Notes under the pieces: generated by a model | Told to the model about the DNA's origin: nothing | What the model saw: the letters and a program-made list of their open reading frames with translations, nothing else | The model's database searches: none | Translations under genes and position numbers: made by a program | Part shown: positions 8,855 through 17,274 of the stretch, one piece after another | Position numbering within the stretch: the stretch's first letter is position 1 | How the letters are laid out: every line of letters starts with the position of its first letter | Origin: Hungatella sp. UBA5385 | GTDB lineage: Bacteria > Bacillota > Clostridia > Lachnospirales > Lachnospiraceae | Direction of reading: 5' to 3' | DNA length: 64,000 nucleotides | Assembly (NCBI GenBank): GCA_002409995.1 | Contig: DHOR01000054.1 | Coordinates: 62,001-126,000, forward strand

Positions 8855-9534
8855 TGGGCATACCCCCCTAAATCGGAGAGGACACCGTCTGAAACCTGAA
8901 GCACCCGGTCAGCTGCAGAAGCAAGGCTTCGGTTATGTGTAATCATGATAATTGTCTGCTGATAACGTTTGGCAGCAGTTTTTAAAAGGGAAATGACCTC
9001 ACTGCTGTTTTGGCTGTCCAGATTCCCGGTGGGTTCATCTGCAAGAATCAGCATAGGACGTGTAATCAGAGCACGGCCTATGGCTACGCGCTGCTGCTGA
9101 CCGCCGGATAATTGACGGGGCAGATGATTCCGTCTGTCTTTCAAGGATAACACAGTAAGTATTTCTTCTACATAACTCTGATCTGGTTTCTTGTAATCCA
9201 GCAATATAGGAAATTTAATGTTTTGCTCCACATTCAGTTCAGGTATCAGATTATAGGACTGGAATATAAAGCCGATATTTCTGCGGCGGAAGATGGTGAG
9301 CTTATCATCTTTCATGTTGAATATATCATTACCGTCAATCAGGACCTTGCCTAAAGTAGGGGTATCAAGTGCTCCAATCATATTAAGCAGTGTACTTTTT
9401 CCAGAACCGGATTCCCCCACAACAGCAACAAATTCTCCTTTGGGAATGGAAAAGTTAACTTTCTTTAATGCGTTAACTGCAGTTTCACCTGTACCGTAGA
9501 TTTTGCTAAGATTATTTACCTCTAATAGATTCAT
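8851..9534 (-). CDS. ABC transporter ATP-binding protein (MacB/LolD type)
   Basis: This 227-residue ATPase has Walker A GESGSGKST (40-48), the Q-loop IFQSYNLIPELN, signature LSGGQQQRVAIGRAL, and Walker B LILADEPTGNLDS followed by the H-loop ITHN. The NLD after Walker B is typical of the MacB/LolD/BceA group, which pairs with FtsX-type permeases. It powers the permease encoded directly downstream, with which it overlaps by 4 nt. A 99-nt gap separates it from the kinase gene and contains a palindrome at 9587-9601, so it may have its own regulated promoter. Confidence 0.93.
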   Translation of the reverse strand: MNLLEVNNLSKIYGTGETAVNALKKVNFSIPKGEFVAVVGESGSGKSTLLNMIGALDTPTLGKVLIDGNDIFNMKDDKLTIFRRRNIGFIFQSYNLIPELNVEQNIKFPILLDYKKPDQSYVEEILTVLSLKDRRNHLPRQLSGGQQQRVAIGRALITRPMLILADEPTGNLDSQNSSEVISLLKTAAKRYQQTIIMITHNRSLASAADRVLQVSDGVLSDLGGYAQ

Positions 9535-9586
9535 ATTTTGTCACACCTTTCTAAATGGCTTATTTCATGAGATTAGTAATAACCAC

Positions 9587-9601
9587 TTAATGATACATTA
9601 A
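9587..9601. promoter_or_regulatory. Palindrome upstream of the ABC transporter genes
   Basis: TTAATG-ATA-CATTAA is a perfect 6+6 inverted repeat, 53 nt upstream of the ATPase start in the gap after the kinase gene. It is a candidate site for the response regulator encoded upstream; I found no second copy in the regulator's own promoter, so the role is open. Confidence 0.4.
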
Positions 9602-9633
9602 CACCTGCTGCTTACTCTCACATGAATTTACGC

Positions 9634-10671
9634 TTACATTTTAGTAAGGTTAAAAAAACTTAATACAAATATACTTCCTTTTCCCAAAGTACTGTCTACG
9701 GTAATATTACCGTCATGCGCTTCTACAATTGCTTTTACCAATGGCAAACCAAGGCCGATACCCTGTGTATCTTTAGAAAAACGGCTGCGGTAAAACCGTT
9801 TAAATATATGATGTATATCTTCCGGGTGTATTCCGCTGCCGTTATCCGTTATGGTGATCTGTGTAACAGTTGGAAGCTTTTTCCATTCAATTTTAATTTG
9901 GTTTCCAGCATCTGTATGGTCAAGTGCATTTTTAACAATGTTACTGATGGCTTCTGTTATCCAATCCCTGTCACAAAAAAGTTCAATAGAATTCGAACCT
10001 GACAGAATGATGTTTTTCTGCTCCTGTTTGGTGCGGAATTCAAAATGCTGATATATATCCTGGATGATATTGGCTATGTTTTGCGGCGCCTTATTTATAA
10101 TTATAGAACCTGCATCTAACCTGGTGATTTTCAAAAGGTTTTGAACCAGCATTTCAATTCGTTCAATCTCTTTTTCTGACTTAGCGGCAAAATCCTGTAT
10201 AGCTGCACTATCATCAGCTTCGCTCTGAAGCAGTTCGTTGTAGATGGTCAGTGCAGCAAGGGGTGTTTTTAGCTGATGAGAAATATCAGAAATAGTACCC
10301 TTTAAAAATTCTTTTACTTTCTGCTCTTTTACTGCATGGGCATTGAGGGAAGTGGCTAAGGTGTTTACTGCATGGAAAAGCTTATAGAGACTGCCTTCCT
10401 TATCACAATCAATGCGGGCATCTGTATACCCTGATATATATAAATTGATTTGGTCAATTGATTCTTCTATAATCTGATTTTGCTTGTGAAAATAAAGAAA
10501 GCAAGTACCTAATATGCATAACCCAGAGAATAGGGACAGTAGAAGTAGTGAAAGGTTTAGTGTTCCATAAGAGAACCATACAATCAACTGGAGCAAGAAC
10601 ATAAAACTGATCAATATACATGATACTATAACGAAAAAATTCTTAATATCTTTATTGGTAAAAATCTTCAT
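9634..10671 (-). CDS. Sensor histidine kinase, intramembrane-sensing type
   Basis: This 345-residue kinase has two adjacent membrane helices (about 12-35 and 38-60) joined by only a few residues, leaving no extracellular sensor domain. This is the layout of intramembrane-sensing kinases such as BceS. The phosphoacceptor motif SDISHQLKTPLAAL places the active histidine at H132. ATPase boxes follow: NIVKNALDHT (N box), DNGSGI (G1), and GIGLGLPLV (G2). It ends 99 nt before an ABC transporter, and such kinases usually sense flux through their cognate FtsX-type transporter. It follows the response-regulator gene by 9 nt. The inducing compound is unknown. Confidence 0.9.
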   Translation of the reverse strand: MKIFTNKDIKNFFVIVSCILISFMFLLQLIVWFSYGTLNLSLLLLSLFSGLCILGTCFLYFHKQNQIIEESIDQINLYISGYTDARIDCDKEGSLYKLFHAVNTLATSLNAHAVKEQKVKEFLKGTISDISHQLKTPLAALTIYNELLQSEADDSAAIQDFAAKSEKEIERIEMLVQNLLKITRLDAGSIIINKAPQNIANIIQDIYQHFEFRTKQEQKNIILSGSNSIELFCDRDWITEAISNIVKNALDHTDAGNQIKIEWKKLPTVTQITITDNGSGIHPEDIHHIFKRFYRSRFSKDTQGIGLGLPLVKAIVEAHDGNITVDSTLGKGSIFVLSFFNLTKM

Positions 10672-10680
10672 CGAACCACC

Positions 10681-11367
10681 TCAATTCACCACATTCCATT
10701 TGTACCCCATGCCCCGGACAGTCAGCAGCATTGCAGGGTCTCCGGGATTATTTTCTATCTTCAATCTAAGCCTGCGGATATAGACTGCCAATGTATTATC
10801 ATCTACATAATTCCCCTCACTGTCCCATAGTTTATCCAGAATTTTATCTTTGGACAGGATGATATTAGGATTTTGCATAAACAGGCAAAGCAATCGATAC
10901 TCGGCTGATGTTAAATCCAAAAGCTGACCATCTTTATAGACTTGTCTTTGCAGCAATAAAACTTTTATTCCGTTTGAGATAATTTCTGTATCTGCTTCTC
11001 CGAAATTCTTAGCCCGCCGGAGTAAAGCGTTAATTCTTGACAAAAGCACACCTAACTTAAATGGTTTGGTGATGTAATCATCTGCTCCCATATCCAGCCC
11101 TGTAACAATATTTATTTCATCATCAGATGCAGTTAAGAAGATAATCGGCACTTTGGAAATCTTGCGTACTTTTTCACATACCTCAAAACCGGAACCATCA
11201 GGCAGGGAAACATCCAACAGTAACAAATCGTATTTGCCATCTATCCAGATGGTATTGGCTTCTGCTACGGTTCGGGCAACATCCAGTTCAAAACCTTGCT
11301 TTTTTAGTAAATAGGAAAGCCCGTCAATCAGGCTTAAATCATCTTCAAGAAGTAATATTCTATTCAT
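10681..11367 (-). CDS. OmpR-family response regulator
   Basis: This 228-residue protein has an N-terminal receiver domain with the acidic pocket LLEDD (8-10), phosphoacceptor D52 in LLLDVSLPDGSG, T in FLTA and K in ITKPF. A C-terminal winged helix follows, with YVDDNTLAVYIRRLRLKIE as the recognition region and GYKW at the end. It is the first gene of the regulator-kinase pair and is read from the promoter at 11398-11426. It presumably activates the ABC transporter genes downstream. Confidence 0.94.
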   Translation of the reverse strand: MNRILLLEDDLSLIDGLSYLLKKQGFELDVARTVAEANTIWIDGKYDLLLLDVSLPDGSGFEVCEKVRKISKVPIIFLTASDDEINIVTGLDMGADDYITKPFKLGVLLSRINALLRRAKNFGEADTEIISNGIKVLLLQRQVYKDGQLLDLTSAEYRLLCLFMQNPNIILSKDKILDKLWDSEGNYVDDNTLAVYIRRLRLKIENNPGDPAMLLTVRGMGYKWNVVN

Positions 11368-11397
11368 CGGTTTTATCCTTTCAGAGTATATGAATAT

Positions 11398-11426
11398 ATT
11401 GTATTCGTTTGACTGAATTATATCAA
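11398..11426 (-). promoter_or_regulatory. Sigma-A-type promoter of the two-component system
   Basis: On the minus strand, TTGATA (11421-11426) and TACAAT (11398-11403) are separated by 17 nt and lie 30 nt upstream of the response-regulator start. Confidence 0.65.
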
Positions 11427-11475
11427 GAATGAATTGGTATCTATAGCTTTCCCATTATCCCTTTTTTACCCATAA

Positions 11476-11503
11476 AACCGGGAGAGCATCTGCCCTCCCG
11501 GTT
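11476..11503 (-). terminator. Intrinsic terminator after the carrier gene
   Basis: A 9-bp stem (AACCGGGAG/CTCCCGGTT) with a 10-nt loop; on the minus strand the stem runs into TTTT. It closes the transporter operon before the two-component operon begins. Confidence 0.75.
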
Positions 11504-11540
11504 GGATATGATATGAATACTTTCTTTCAGTTAATATCTT

Positions 11541-12836
11541 TCAAAGAATAAAAGACAAAACGGTGTTAAAGATTGTAGAGGATACAACACTGATCGGTAC
11601 TGCCAAAAACAGCAGTCTTGGAAACATTGCCGTCCGTTCTTCTTCGGTGGAACAGGAGCCAAGAACCAGGCTTCCCCCGGAGGAAAAAGGTGAGATGGCT
11701 GAACTCTGAGCGCCGATGACAATACAGGTAAATAATAGCAGCGGATTGATTCCGGATGCTTCAGCAATGGTTGACACCAATGGGAAAAGCGCTGGACACA
11801 CAACACCCAGAGTACTGGAGAAGAAGCTCATAATTGCTCCGACAACACTCATTGCAATAGGAACTAACCATCCTGGCAGACTGCTGCCTACCCAAGAAGC
11901 CAGCAAGTCGATGGTTCCGGCAGCAATCGCCACCTGAATCAACACCCCCACACCGCAAATCATAATGATAGTATTCCACGGTACTTTCGAAATCACTTCT
12001 TTTTCCGGTGCCAGCTTCAAAAACAGGGCAATTACAGAAAAAACAATTGCTACCAGACCAACATCCATCTTGCTGTTAATAAAGGAGATTGATGCATTGC
12101 CGGGCATTATGATATTTAAAATAGGAAAAATCAAAACCACTAAAATCATTGCCAGCATCAGATAAAGATTGATTTTTTGCTTGGAACTGAAAGCCTCTGG
12201 CTTCTCAAAAGAAACACCTTTTCCAATATTTCGGTTGCTGCGTGGTATATATCGGAAACCGGCAATCAGTAACAGTGAAAACAATACACTTGCAATAAAG
12301 ATGATGGCGGAGTACTGGAATGAAGACTCGATATACCCTGCATCATCCATCAGACCCCGGAAGATAATTCCGCTTCCGCTGGTCATAAAGTTTGCTCCCG
12401 AAAGTGCACCGCAGTTTACTGCAACGGAGCCCACCAGTTTATCCATTTTTGCTTCATGACAGATCAGCAAGGCGATTGGTGTCATAAATGCCATGACAGT
12501 AAAGAAACCGGCACCCAGCGCAGCAATTCCAGCACTGGCAAAATAAAGGGCAAATGGTAGCAGGCCGGGAAATCGGCGGAAGGCATACAACAGATAACGG
12601 GCAGTTTTTTCCAGTGTTCCGTTGACCAGTGCAAAATTATAAAACAGCGATACGGAAAAGATTACAAACATGGTGCTTACCGGCCATGAGTTTATCACTT
12701 CCTTTGGTTTCATTCCCATGACAAAGCAGCCAATCAGATAAGCAAAAACAATGGCAAATAACCCGGTATTGAATTTCGTTTTATAGCCGATGGCAACTGC
12801 CAGTGCAATTGCGCCAACAATCAGAATACTTAACAT
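11541..12836 (-). CDS. MatC/SLC13-like dicarboxylate-type membrane carrier
   Basis: This 431-residue polytopic membrane protein has about 11-12 predicted helices. The N-terminus (ILIVGAIALAVAIGYKTKFN then FAYLIGCFVMG) matches the MatC dicarboxylate-carrier N-terminal family of the ion-transporter superfamily. Two inverted halves are suggested by SGANFMTSGSG (near 148) and GAQSSAISPFSSGG (near 376), the helix-break motifs expected in this fold. It is translated 29 nt after the DUF6282 gene and is probably co-regulated by the divergent LysR protein. The likely cargo is a small di- or hydroxycarboxylate (inference). Confidence 0.82.
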   Translation of the reverse strand: MLSILIVGAIALAVAIGYKTKFNTGLFAIVFAYLIGCFVMGMKPKEVINSWPVSTMFVIFSVSLFYNFALVNGTLEKTARYLLYAFRRFPGLLPFALYFASAGIAALGAGFFTVMAFMTPIALLICHEAKMDKLVGSVAVNCGALSGANFMTSGSGIIFRGLMDDAGYIESSFQYSAIIFIASVLFSLLLIAGFRYIPRSNRNIGKGVSFEKPEAFSSKQKINLYLMLAMILVVLIFPILNIIMPGNASISFINSKMDVGLVAIVFSVIALFLKLAPEKEVISKVPWNTIIMICGVGVLIQVAIAAGTIDLLASWVGSSLPGWLVPIAMSVVGAIMSFFSSTLGVVCPALFPLVSTIAEASGINPLLLFTCIVIGAQSSAISPFSSGGSLVLGSCSTEEERTAMFPRLLFLAVPISVVSSTIFNTVLSFIL

Positions 12837-12845
12837 ATTTTATTC

Positions 12846-12879
12846 CCCCTAATTATTAATTTCCCCTAATTATTAATTC
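12846..12879. repeat. Tandem 17-bp duplication at a stop/ribosome-site junction
   Basis: Two adjacent copies of the unit CCCCTAATTATTAATTT (second copy differs in the last base) cover the DUF6282 stop codon and the ribosome-binding region of the carrier gene. Read on the minus strand, each copy contains ATTAATAATTAGGGG, so the last codons, stop and ribosome site are repeated. Confidence 0.9.
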
Positions 12880-13729
12880 CCAACAACCCTTCCTGGATTG
12901 TGTGAGTCATATAATATATCTGTTCCTCTGGAATACCATGCTCCAGCAGATAAGTCATATACTGTTCATATGCGATCTCCCAGTTGGGATTTTCAACCTG
13001 TCCTCCATCGGTAGCAACAATCACATTTTTATAACCACATGCCTGAATTGCTTCCAGGTTCATGGGCAAATTGCTTTGATACTTACCACCGCCCACAGGC
13101 TGGGCAAAACAATGTTCTAGAAACACATCATAATCCTTTACTATTCTGATCTGATCATCAAGTGACATGCCAACCAGCCACCATTCAGGGTGCGTAATAA
13201 CAATTTTTTTCACCCCACTGTCACGGGCTGCTTCAACCACCCGGAAACATTCTTCCGGTGAGAGATGGGCAGTTCCTAAGACTGCATCAAAATCTTTAAT
13301 CAGGTGAAAGACTTCTTTTAATTCAGGAATAATCTTACCATCCTTAATCACATCAACGCAATGGAGCGGTTCCTGTTTGGTTTGCATAATATGGTTTCGT
13401 GCCGATTGTGTGGGCAGCCAGACCACCTTAGCTCCCAGCTTCAGACTGCTCTCCACAGCTGCCGGGTTAATGCCTCCCACCTGCCGGTTTAAGGTTATGC
13501 TGCCAAACATAGTAAAATTATTATCACCGTGATGCAGCAATTGGTTGTGTCGGTTACATAAATATGCCCGATCCATGGTTGTTCCCTGGTGGGTTTTAAT
13601 AACAATAGCCCTTGCTCCAACCCTGATTGCCGCTTCCATCAGTTCAAAGTCGTCGTAAGCACGATGACGGATATCAGGATTGGAATGGACGTGCATATCA
13701 ATAACCCCTTTTAAAGATATTTTGCACAT
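12866..13729 (-). CDS. DUF6282 family TIM-barrel hydrolase-like protein
   Basis: This 287-residue cytosolic protein begins its barrel with DMHVHSNPDIRHR (residues 11-23), the HxH metal motif of amidohydrolase-like barrels. Further candidate metal ligands are the Lys/His of VIKTHQ (near 45), H in GTAHLSP, H in ITHPEWW and D in ATDGGQ near the end. It resembles the uncharacterised DUF6282 family. A strong AAAGGAG site supports the start. It is co-directional with the MatC-type carrier and divergent from a LysR gene, so it probably hydrolyses the imported compound or a metabolite of it. No reaction can be named. Confidence 0.78.
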   Translation of the reverse strand: MCKISLKGVIDMHVHSNPDIRHRAYDDFELMEAAIRVGARAIVIKTHQGTTMDRAYLCNRHNQLLHHGDNNFTMFGSITLNRQVGGINPAAVESSLKLGAKVVWLPTQSARNHIMQTKQEPLHCVDVIKDGKIIPELKEVFHLIKDFDAVLGTAHLSPEECFRVVEAARDSGVKKIVITHPEWWLVGMSLDDQIRIVKDYDVFLEHCFAQPVGGGKYQSNLPMNLEAIQACGYKNVIVATDGGQVENPNWEIAYEQYMTYLLEHGIPEEQIYYMTHTIQEGLLGINN

Positions 13730-13747
13730 AATTCAGCTCCTTTCGTA

Positions 13748-13779
13748 TTGTTATTTGACTAAAATTATTCTATAATAAT
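13748..13779 (+). promoter_or_regulatory. Divergent promoter region with LysR-type operator
   Basis: TTGTTA (13748-13753), 17 nt and TATAAT (13771-13776) form a promoter for the lysR gene. It overlaps the palindrome ATTATT-CTAT-AATAAT at 13764-13779, of the T-N11-A type expected for LysR proteins. Placed between divergent genes, it fits autoregulation plus control of the hydrolase-carrier operon. Confidence 0.55.
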
Positions 13780-13840
13780 CAGGCCATAGTTTGAAGTGGA
13801 AGAAACAGATGTTTAATATCGAAAAAATCGATGGGAGATT

Positions 13841-14740
13841 ATGATGCATTTACGAGAATTGAATTATGTGGTTGCACTGGCAGATGAAGGCAGTATCACA
13901 AGAGCAGCCGAACGCCTTTATATGGCCCAGTCTAGCCTCAGCCATTTTTTACAGCAGTATGAAGCTGAGTTGGGGATAACATTATTTATACGGACATCAA
14001 AAGGTCTGAGCCCCACTGCGGCGGGAAATCTGTTTATTGAAAATGCAAGAAGTATTCTATATCATTACCGGCTGGTGAGAAATGAAATGTATGATATGGA
14101 GCAGTTACAACGGGGACAGATTATTTTGGGAATCAGCTCATTTCGGGGTTCTTATATGATTCCGCCGATTCTGAAGCAGTTTTATCAGCAATATCCTAAC
14201 ATAACTGTAAGTGTTGTGGAGGAAAACAGTATTGCTTTGGAGGATAAGATTCTGGATGGAAAAGTTGACCTGGCGCTTGTGGCACTGCCGCTGAAGAAAC
14301 TGAACCATAAGGTTGAGGTTTTAAAGTCTGATGAAATACTGTTAGTTGCCAATAAACAGCATCCGGTGGCCGGATATCTACATAAAAAAGACACCTTTCC
14401 GTTTGGTTGGGTTGATTTAAAGGAGATTGAAGAGTTTGAATTTATTTTAAGTGATTATGACACTATATTGGGAATAAAAAGCCGGCAGGAATTCCGCAAA
14501 GCCGGAGTAAAGCCATATGCCAGAAATACAACGATTACTGCCGCAATGGCGGCTGCGTTGGCGCGGGAGGGATTGGGACTTGCCTTTACCTACCGCTCCT
14601 GTATCGGCCATTTTGATGATGCTGTTTATGCATCAATTGGAAAATCAGGTGTTTATGCTGATTTGGCGCTTGCCTATCCGTATGCGGAATACCGCTCAAA
14701 AGCGGCAGTGATACTTGGTAAAATGATTTACGATTTTTAA
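13841..14740 (+). CDS. LysR family transcriptional regulator
   Basis: This 299-residue protein has the LysR N-terminal winged helix (residues 1-60, ITRAAERLYMAQSSLSHFLQQYEAELG). A periplasmic-binding-like effector domain of two lobes follows, starting at GQIILGISSFRGSYMIPP. The second ATG at 13844 has a better-spaced GGGAG site than the one at 13841, so the true protein may be one residue shorter. It is divergent from the DUF6282-MatC pair across a 111-nt region with an operator-like palindrome. The co-inducer is presumably the substrate of that pathway. Confidence 0.92.
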   Translation: MMHLRELNYVVALADEGSITRAAERLYMAQSSLSHFLQQYEAELGITLFIRTSKGLSPTAAGNLFIENARSILYHYRLVRNEMYDMEQLQRGQIILGISSFRGSYMIPPILKQFYQQYPNITVSVVEENSIALEDKILDGKVDLALVALPLKKLNHKVEVLKSDEILLVANKQHPVAGYLHKKDTFPFGWVDLKEIEEFEFILSDYDTILGIKSRQEFRKAGVKPYARNTTITAAMAAALAREGLGLAFTYRSCIGHFDDAVYASIGKSGVYADLALAYPYAEYRSKAAVILGKMIYDF

Positions 14741-14785
14741 AAGAAAGAAATACAAAAACGCCTTTTAAGAATATGCCTGTTGTTG

Positions 14786-14791
14786 TATAAT
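14786..14791 (+). promoter_or_regulatory. -10 box upstream of the SIR2-like gene
   Basis: A TATAAT hexamer lies 35 nt before the start of the SIR2-like gene. The matching -35 position holds only a weak TTTTAA, so this is a modest prediction for the SIR2-pgcA operon. Confidence 0.45.
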
Positions 14792-14826
14792 AAAGGGCAG
14801 AGTGAAGAAAAGAAGGTGAATTTCAT

Positions 14827-15435
14827 ATGCAGCAATTAAAAGATAGAATAAAAGAGTGTGACAAGCTTTTAATCGGGATTGGAGAAGAGTGGAATAAGGA
14901 CTCTGTGCCTGAGATTTTAAAAGCTTATGAAAAACTTGCAGATCTGGTTAAAGAGAAGGATTATTTTATAGTGACCACTGTTACAGATGCGGAGATTTTT
15001 AACAGCTCTCTGGATAGCAGAAGAATTACGGCGCCATGTGGCAATGAGACATGGAGACAGTGCTCGGAGAGCTGTACCAAAGATATCTGGGAGCCGGGAG
15101 AGATTCCCGATGATATATGTCCCCATTGTCAGGCACCTTTGACAGGCAATACCATAGAAGCTAAAAACTATATAGAAGAAGGATATCTTCACATGTGGAA
15201 GAAATACACTTCCTGGCTGTCAGGAACTCTCAATAAGAATCTGATGGTTCTGGAGCTGGGAGTTGGATTTGAAACGCCCACTGTGATACGGTGGCCTTTT
15301 GAGAAGACGGTTTCTATTAATAATAAGGCAGTGATGTATCGGATTCATGATAAGTTTTATCAGCTATCCCCAGAGATTAAGGACAAGGCTGTATCCATTG
15401 CCATGAATTCTGTTGACTATATTGAAGAGACGTAG
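14827..15435 (+). CDS. SIR2-like protein
   Basis: This 202-residue protein resembles divergent sirtuins, NAD-dependent deacylases or ADP-ribosyl-transferring enzymes. Residues 14-20 (LLIGIGEEW) sit where the NAD-binding GAG motif of sirtuins would be. A cysteine-rich insert (CGNETWRQC, SESC, ICPHC; C71, C79, C83, C97, C100) could bind zinc. The C-terminal LELGVGFETPTVIRWPFE is characteristic of sirtuin-like proteins of this type. The substrate-side His of canonical sirtuins is not obvious. It lies 16 nt upstream of the phosphoglucomutase gene, so the two are co-transcribed. Function unproven. Confidence 0.6.
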   Translation: MQQLKDRIKECDKLLIGIGEEWNKDSVPEILKAYEKLADLVKEKDYFIVTTVTDAEIFNSSLDSRRITAPCGNETWRQCSESCTKDIWEPGEIPDDICPHCQAPLTGNTIEAKNYIEEGYLHMWKKYTSWLSGTLNKNLMVLELGVGFETPTVIRWPFEKTVSINNKAVMYRIHDKFYQLSPEIKDKAVSIAMNSVDYIEET

Positions 15436-15451
15436 ACTGGGAGGTATAAGA

Positions 15452-17146
15452 ATGGATTATAGAGAAATTTACAATCAGTGGCTTGAGAACCCTCTGGTTG
15501 ATGAGAAGACTAAAACAGAGCTTTTGGCAATCAAGGACGATGAAGAGGAGATCAAAGATCGATTCTATCAGTCTCTTTCCTTTGGTACAGCAGGTCTGAG
15601 AGGAAAGCTGGGAGCAGGCACCAATCGTATGAATTTTTATAATGTAGGACGTGCAACTCAGGGAATTGCTGATTTTATTGCAGAAAATGGGCAGGAGTAT
15701 AAGAACCGGGGAGTGGCAATTGCCTATGACTGCCGCCATTTTTCCAGAGAATTTGCTGAATATGCAGCAGGGATTCTGGCTGCTAACGGAATAAAAAGCT
15801 ATTTATTTGAATCCTTAAGACCAACACCTGAGCTGGCATTTACTATTCGCAGACGTAATACTGCTTCAGGAATCAACATTACAGCCAGCCACAATCCAAA
15901 GGAATATAACGGCTATAAGGTGTACTGGGACGATGGAGCACAGGTGGGAGCTTCTATTGCAGATGCTATGACGGAGAAGATCAATGCAGTTGACATGTTT
16001 ACAGGTGTAAAGTCCATGACTGTTCAGGAAGGCATAGAAAAAGGTTTCATCACTATGCTAGGTGAGGAAGATGATGAGGCATATTTGTCCATGGTAAAAT
16101 CGCTGACTCTTTTTGATGGAGATGATCTGGATAAAACAGCTTCTATTGTTTATACCCCTTTAAACGGAGCAGGCAGTATTCCTGTACAGAGAATCTTAAA
16201 GGAACGGGGATTTCTTAATATCCATGTAGTTCCTGAGCAGGAATTTCCTGATCCTGATTTTACAACAGTGGGATATCCAAATCCAGAGGATATCAGAGCA
16301 TTTGCCCTGGCTGAAAAGCTGGGGAAAGAGAAAAATGCCTCTCTATTAATTGCAACAGATCCTGACTGTGACCGTCTTGCTATAGAGGTTCTGGGAGACG
16401 ACGGGGAGTATGTTCCATTTAACGGCAACCAGACAGGGGTAATCCTGATTCAGTATATTCTGGAAGCTCTTAAGAACTCCGGGAAAATGCCAGTAAAACC
16501 TGCTATGGTAAAATCCATTGTGACTGGAGAGATGGGAACTGCTATTGGTAAAGCGTACGGTGTGCCTATGTTTGAGGCGCTGACAGGATTTAAGAATATC
16601 TGCGGAAGAATTCCGGAGCTGGAGACCCAGGGGTACACCTATGTATTTGGCTATGAAGAGAGCATTGGTTATGCAGCCAGTGAGCAGGTTCGAGACAAAG
16701 ACGGAGTCAGCGCAGCTATGCTTCTGTGTGAGGCAGCAGCTTATTATAAGAAGCAGGGCAAAACACTTCTTGATGTTCTCAATGAGCTTTATGAACAATA
16801 TGGCTACTACAGAGAGGAACAGGTTTCTCTTGTATTAGAGGGAGCGGAAGGTGCAGCCAGAATCAAGCGTATGATGGTGGAATACAGGAAAAATCATATT
16901 ATGGATTTTGATGGAAATCCTGTCATAGAAGTGATTGATTATTTAAATGGCCATAAGGATATTCCTGCTTCTGATGTTTTAAAATTCCGTTTAGAGGATG
17001 GAAGCTGGTATGCACTGCGCCCTTCCGGAACAGAGCCGAAAATCAAGCTGTATCTATATTCCAAAGCTGATTCGGAAGACAAGGCATTAAAGACCATAGA
17101 AGTTATGAAACACATGATACTGGAGCGGTTGGAATCCATTGAGTAA
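15452..17146 (+). CDS. pgcA: Phosphoglucomutase/phosphomannomutase (PgcA type)
   Basis: This 564-residue alpha-D-phosphohexomutase interconverts glucose 1-phosphate and 6-phosphate, feeding glycogen and cell-envelope sugar synthesis. The four domains are recognisable: FGTAGLRGKLGAG near residue 43, the phosphoserine loop TASHNPKEYNGYK (S146), the Mg-binding DPDCDRLA (D303, D305, D307), the sugar-binding GYEESIGY, and the phosphate-binding RPSGTEPKIKLY at the end. The length matches Firmicute PgcA. The start at 15452 is supported by GGAGGT at 15440-15445; an upstream in-frame codon at 15413 lies inside the previous gene. It is followed by an intrinsic terminator. Confidence 0.95.
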   Translation: MDYREIYNQWLENPLVDEKTKTELLAIKDDEEEIKDRFYQSLSFGTAGLRGKLGAGTNRMNFYNVGRATQGIADFIAENGQEYKNRGVAIAYDCRHFSREFAEYAAGILAANGIKSYLFESLRPTPELAFTIRRRNTASGINITASHNPKEYNGYKVYWDDGAQVGASIADAMTEKINAVDMFTGVKSMTVQEGIEKGFITMLGEEDDEAYLSMVKSLTLFDGDDLDKTASIVYTPLNGAGSIPVQRILKERGFLNIHVVPEQEFPDPDFTTVGYPNPEDIRAFALAEKLGKEKNASLLIATDPDCDRLAIEVLGDDGEYVPFNGNQTGVILIQYILEALKNSGKMPVKPAMVKSIVTGEMGTAIGKAYGVPMFEALTGFKNICGRIPELETQGYTYVFGYEESIGYAASEQVRDKDGVSAAMLLCEAAAYYKKQGKTLLDVLNELYEQYGYYREEQVSLVLEGAEGAARIKRMMVEYRKNHIMDFDGNPVIEVIDYLNGHKDIPASDVLKFRLEDGSWYALRPSGTEPKIKLYLYSKADSEDKALKTIEVMKHMILERLESIE

Positions 17147-17152
17147 ATCATT

Positions 17153-17179
17153 AAAAAGCCCGGATATTCGGGCTTTTTT
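17153..17179 (+). terminator. Intrinsic terminator after pgcA
   Basis: Stem AAAAAGCCCG/CGGGCTTTTT with a 6-nt loop followed by a T-run, 7 nt after the pgcA stop. Confidence 0.93.
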
Positions 17180-17213
17180 GTAAATAAATAAGAAAAACAC
17201 AGGAATTTCTTCG

Positions 17214-17242
17214 TTGTACATTCTTTGTACCTGTGTTAAAAT
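17214..17242 (+). promoter_or_regulatory. Promoter of the hisH-hisF-ung-uppP operon
   Basis: TTGTAC (17214-17219), 17-nt spacer, TAAAAT (17237-17242), located 33 nt upstream of the hisH start and directly after the pgcA terminator. Confidence 0.65.
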
Positions 17243-17274
17243 GTTGAAAAAAGGCGAAAGAAGGATTGGCAGCC

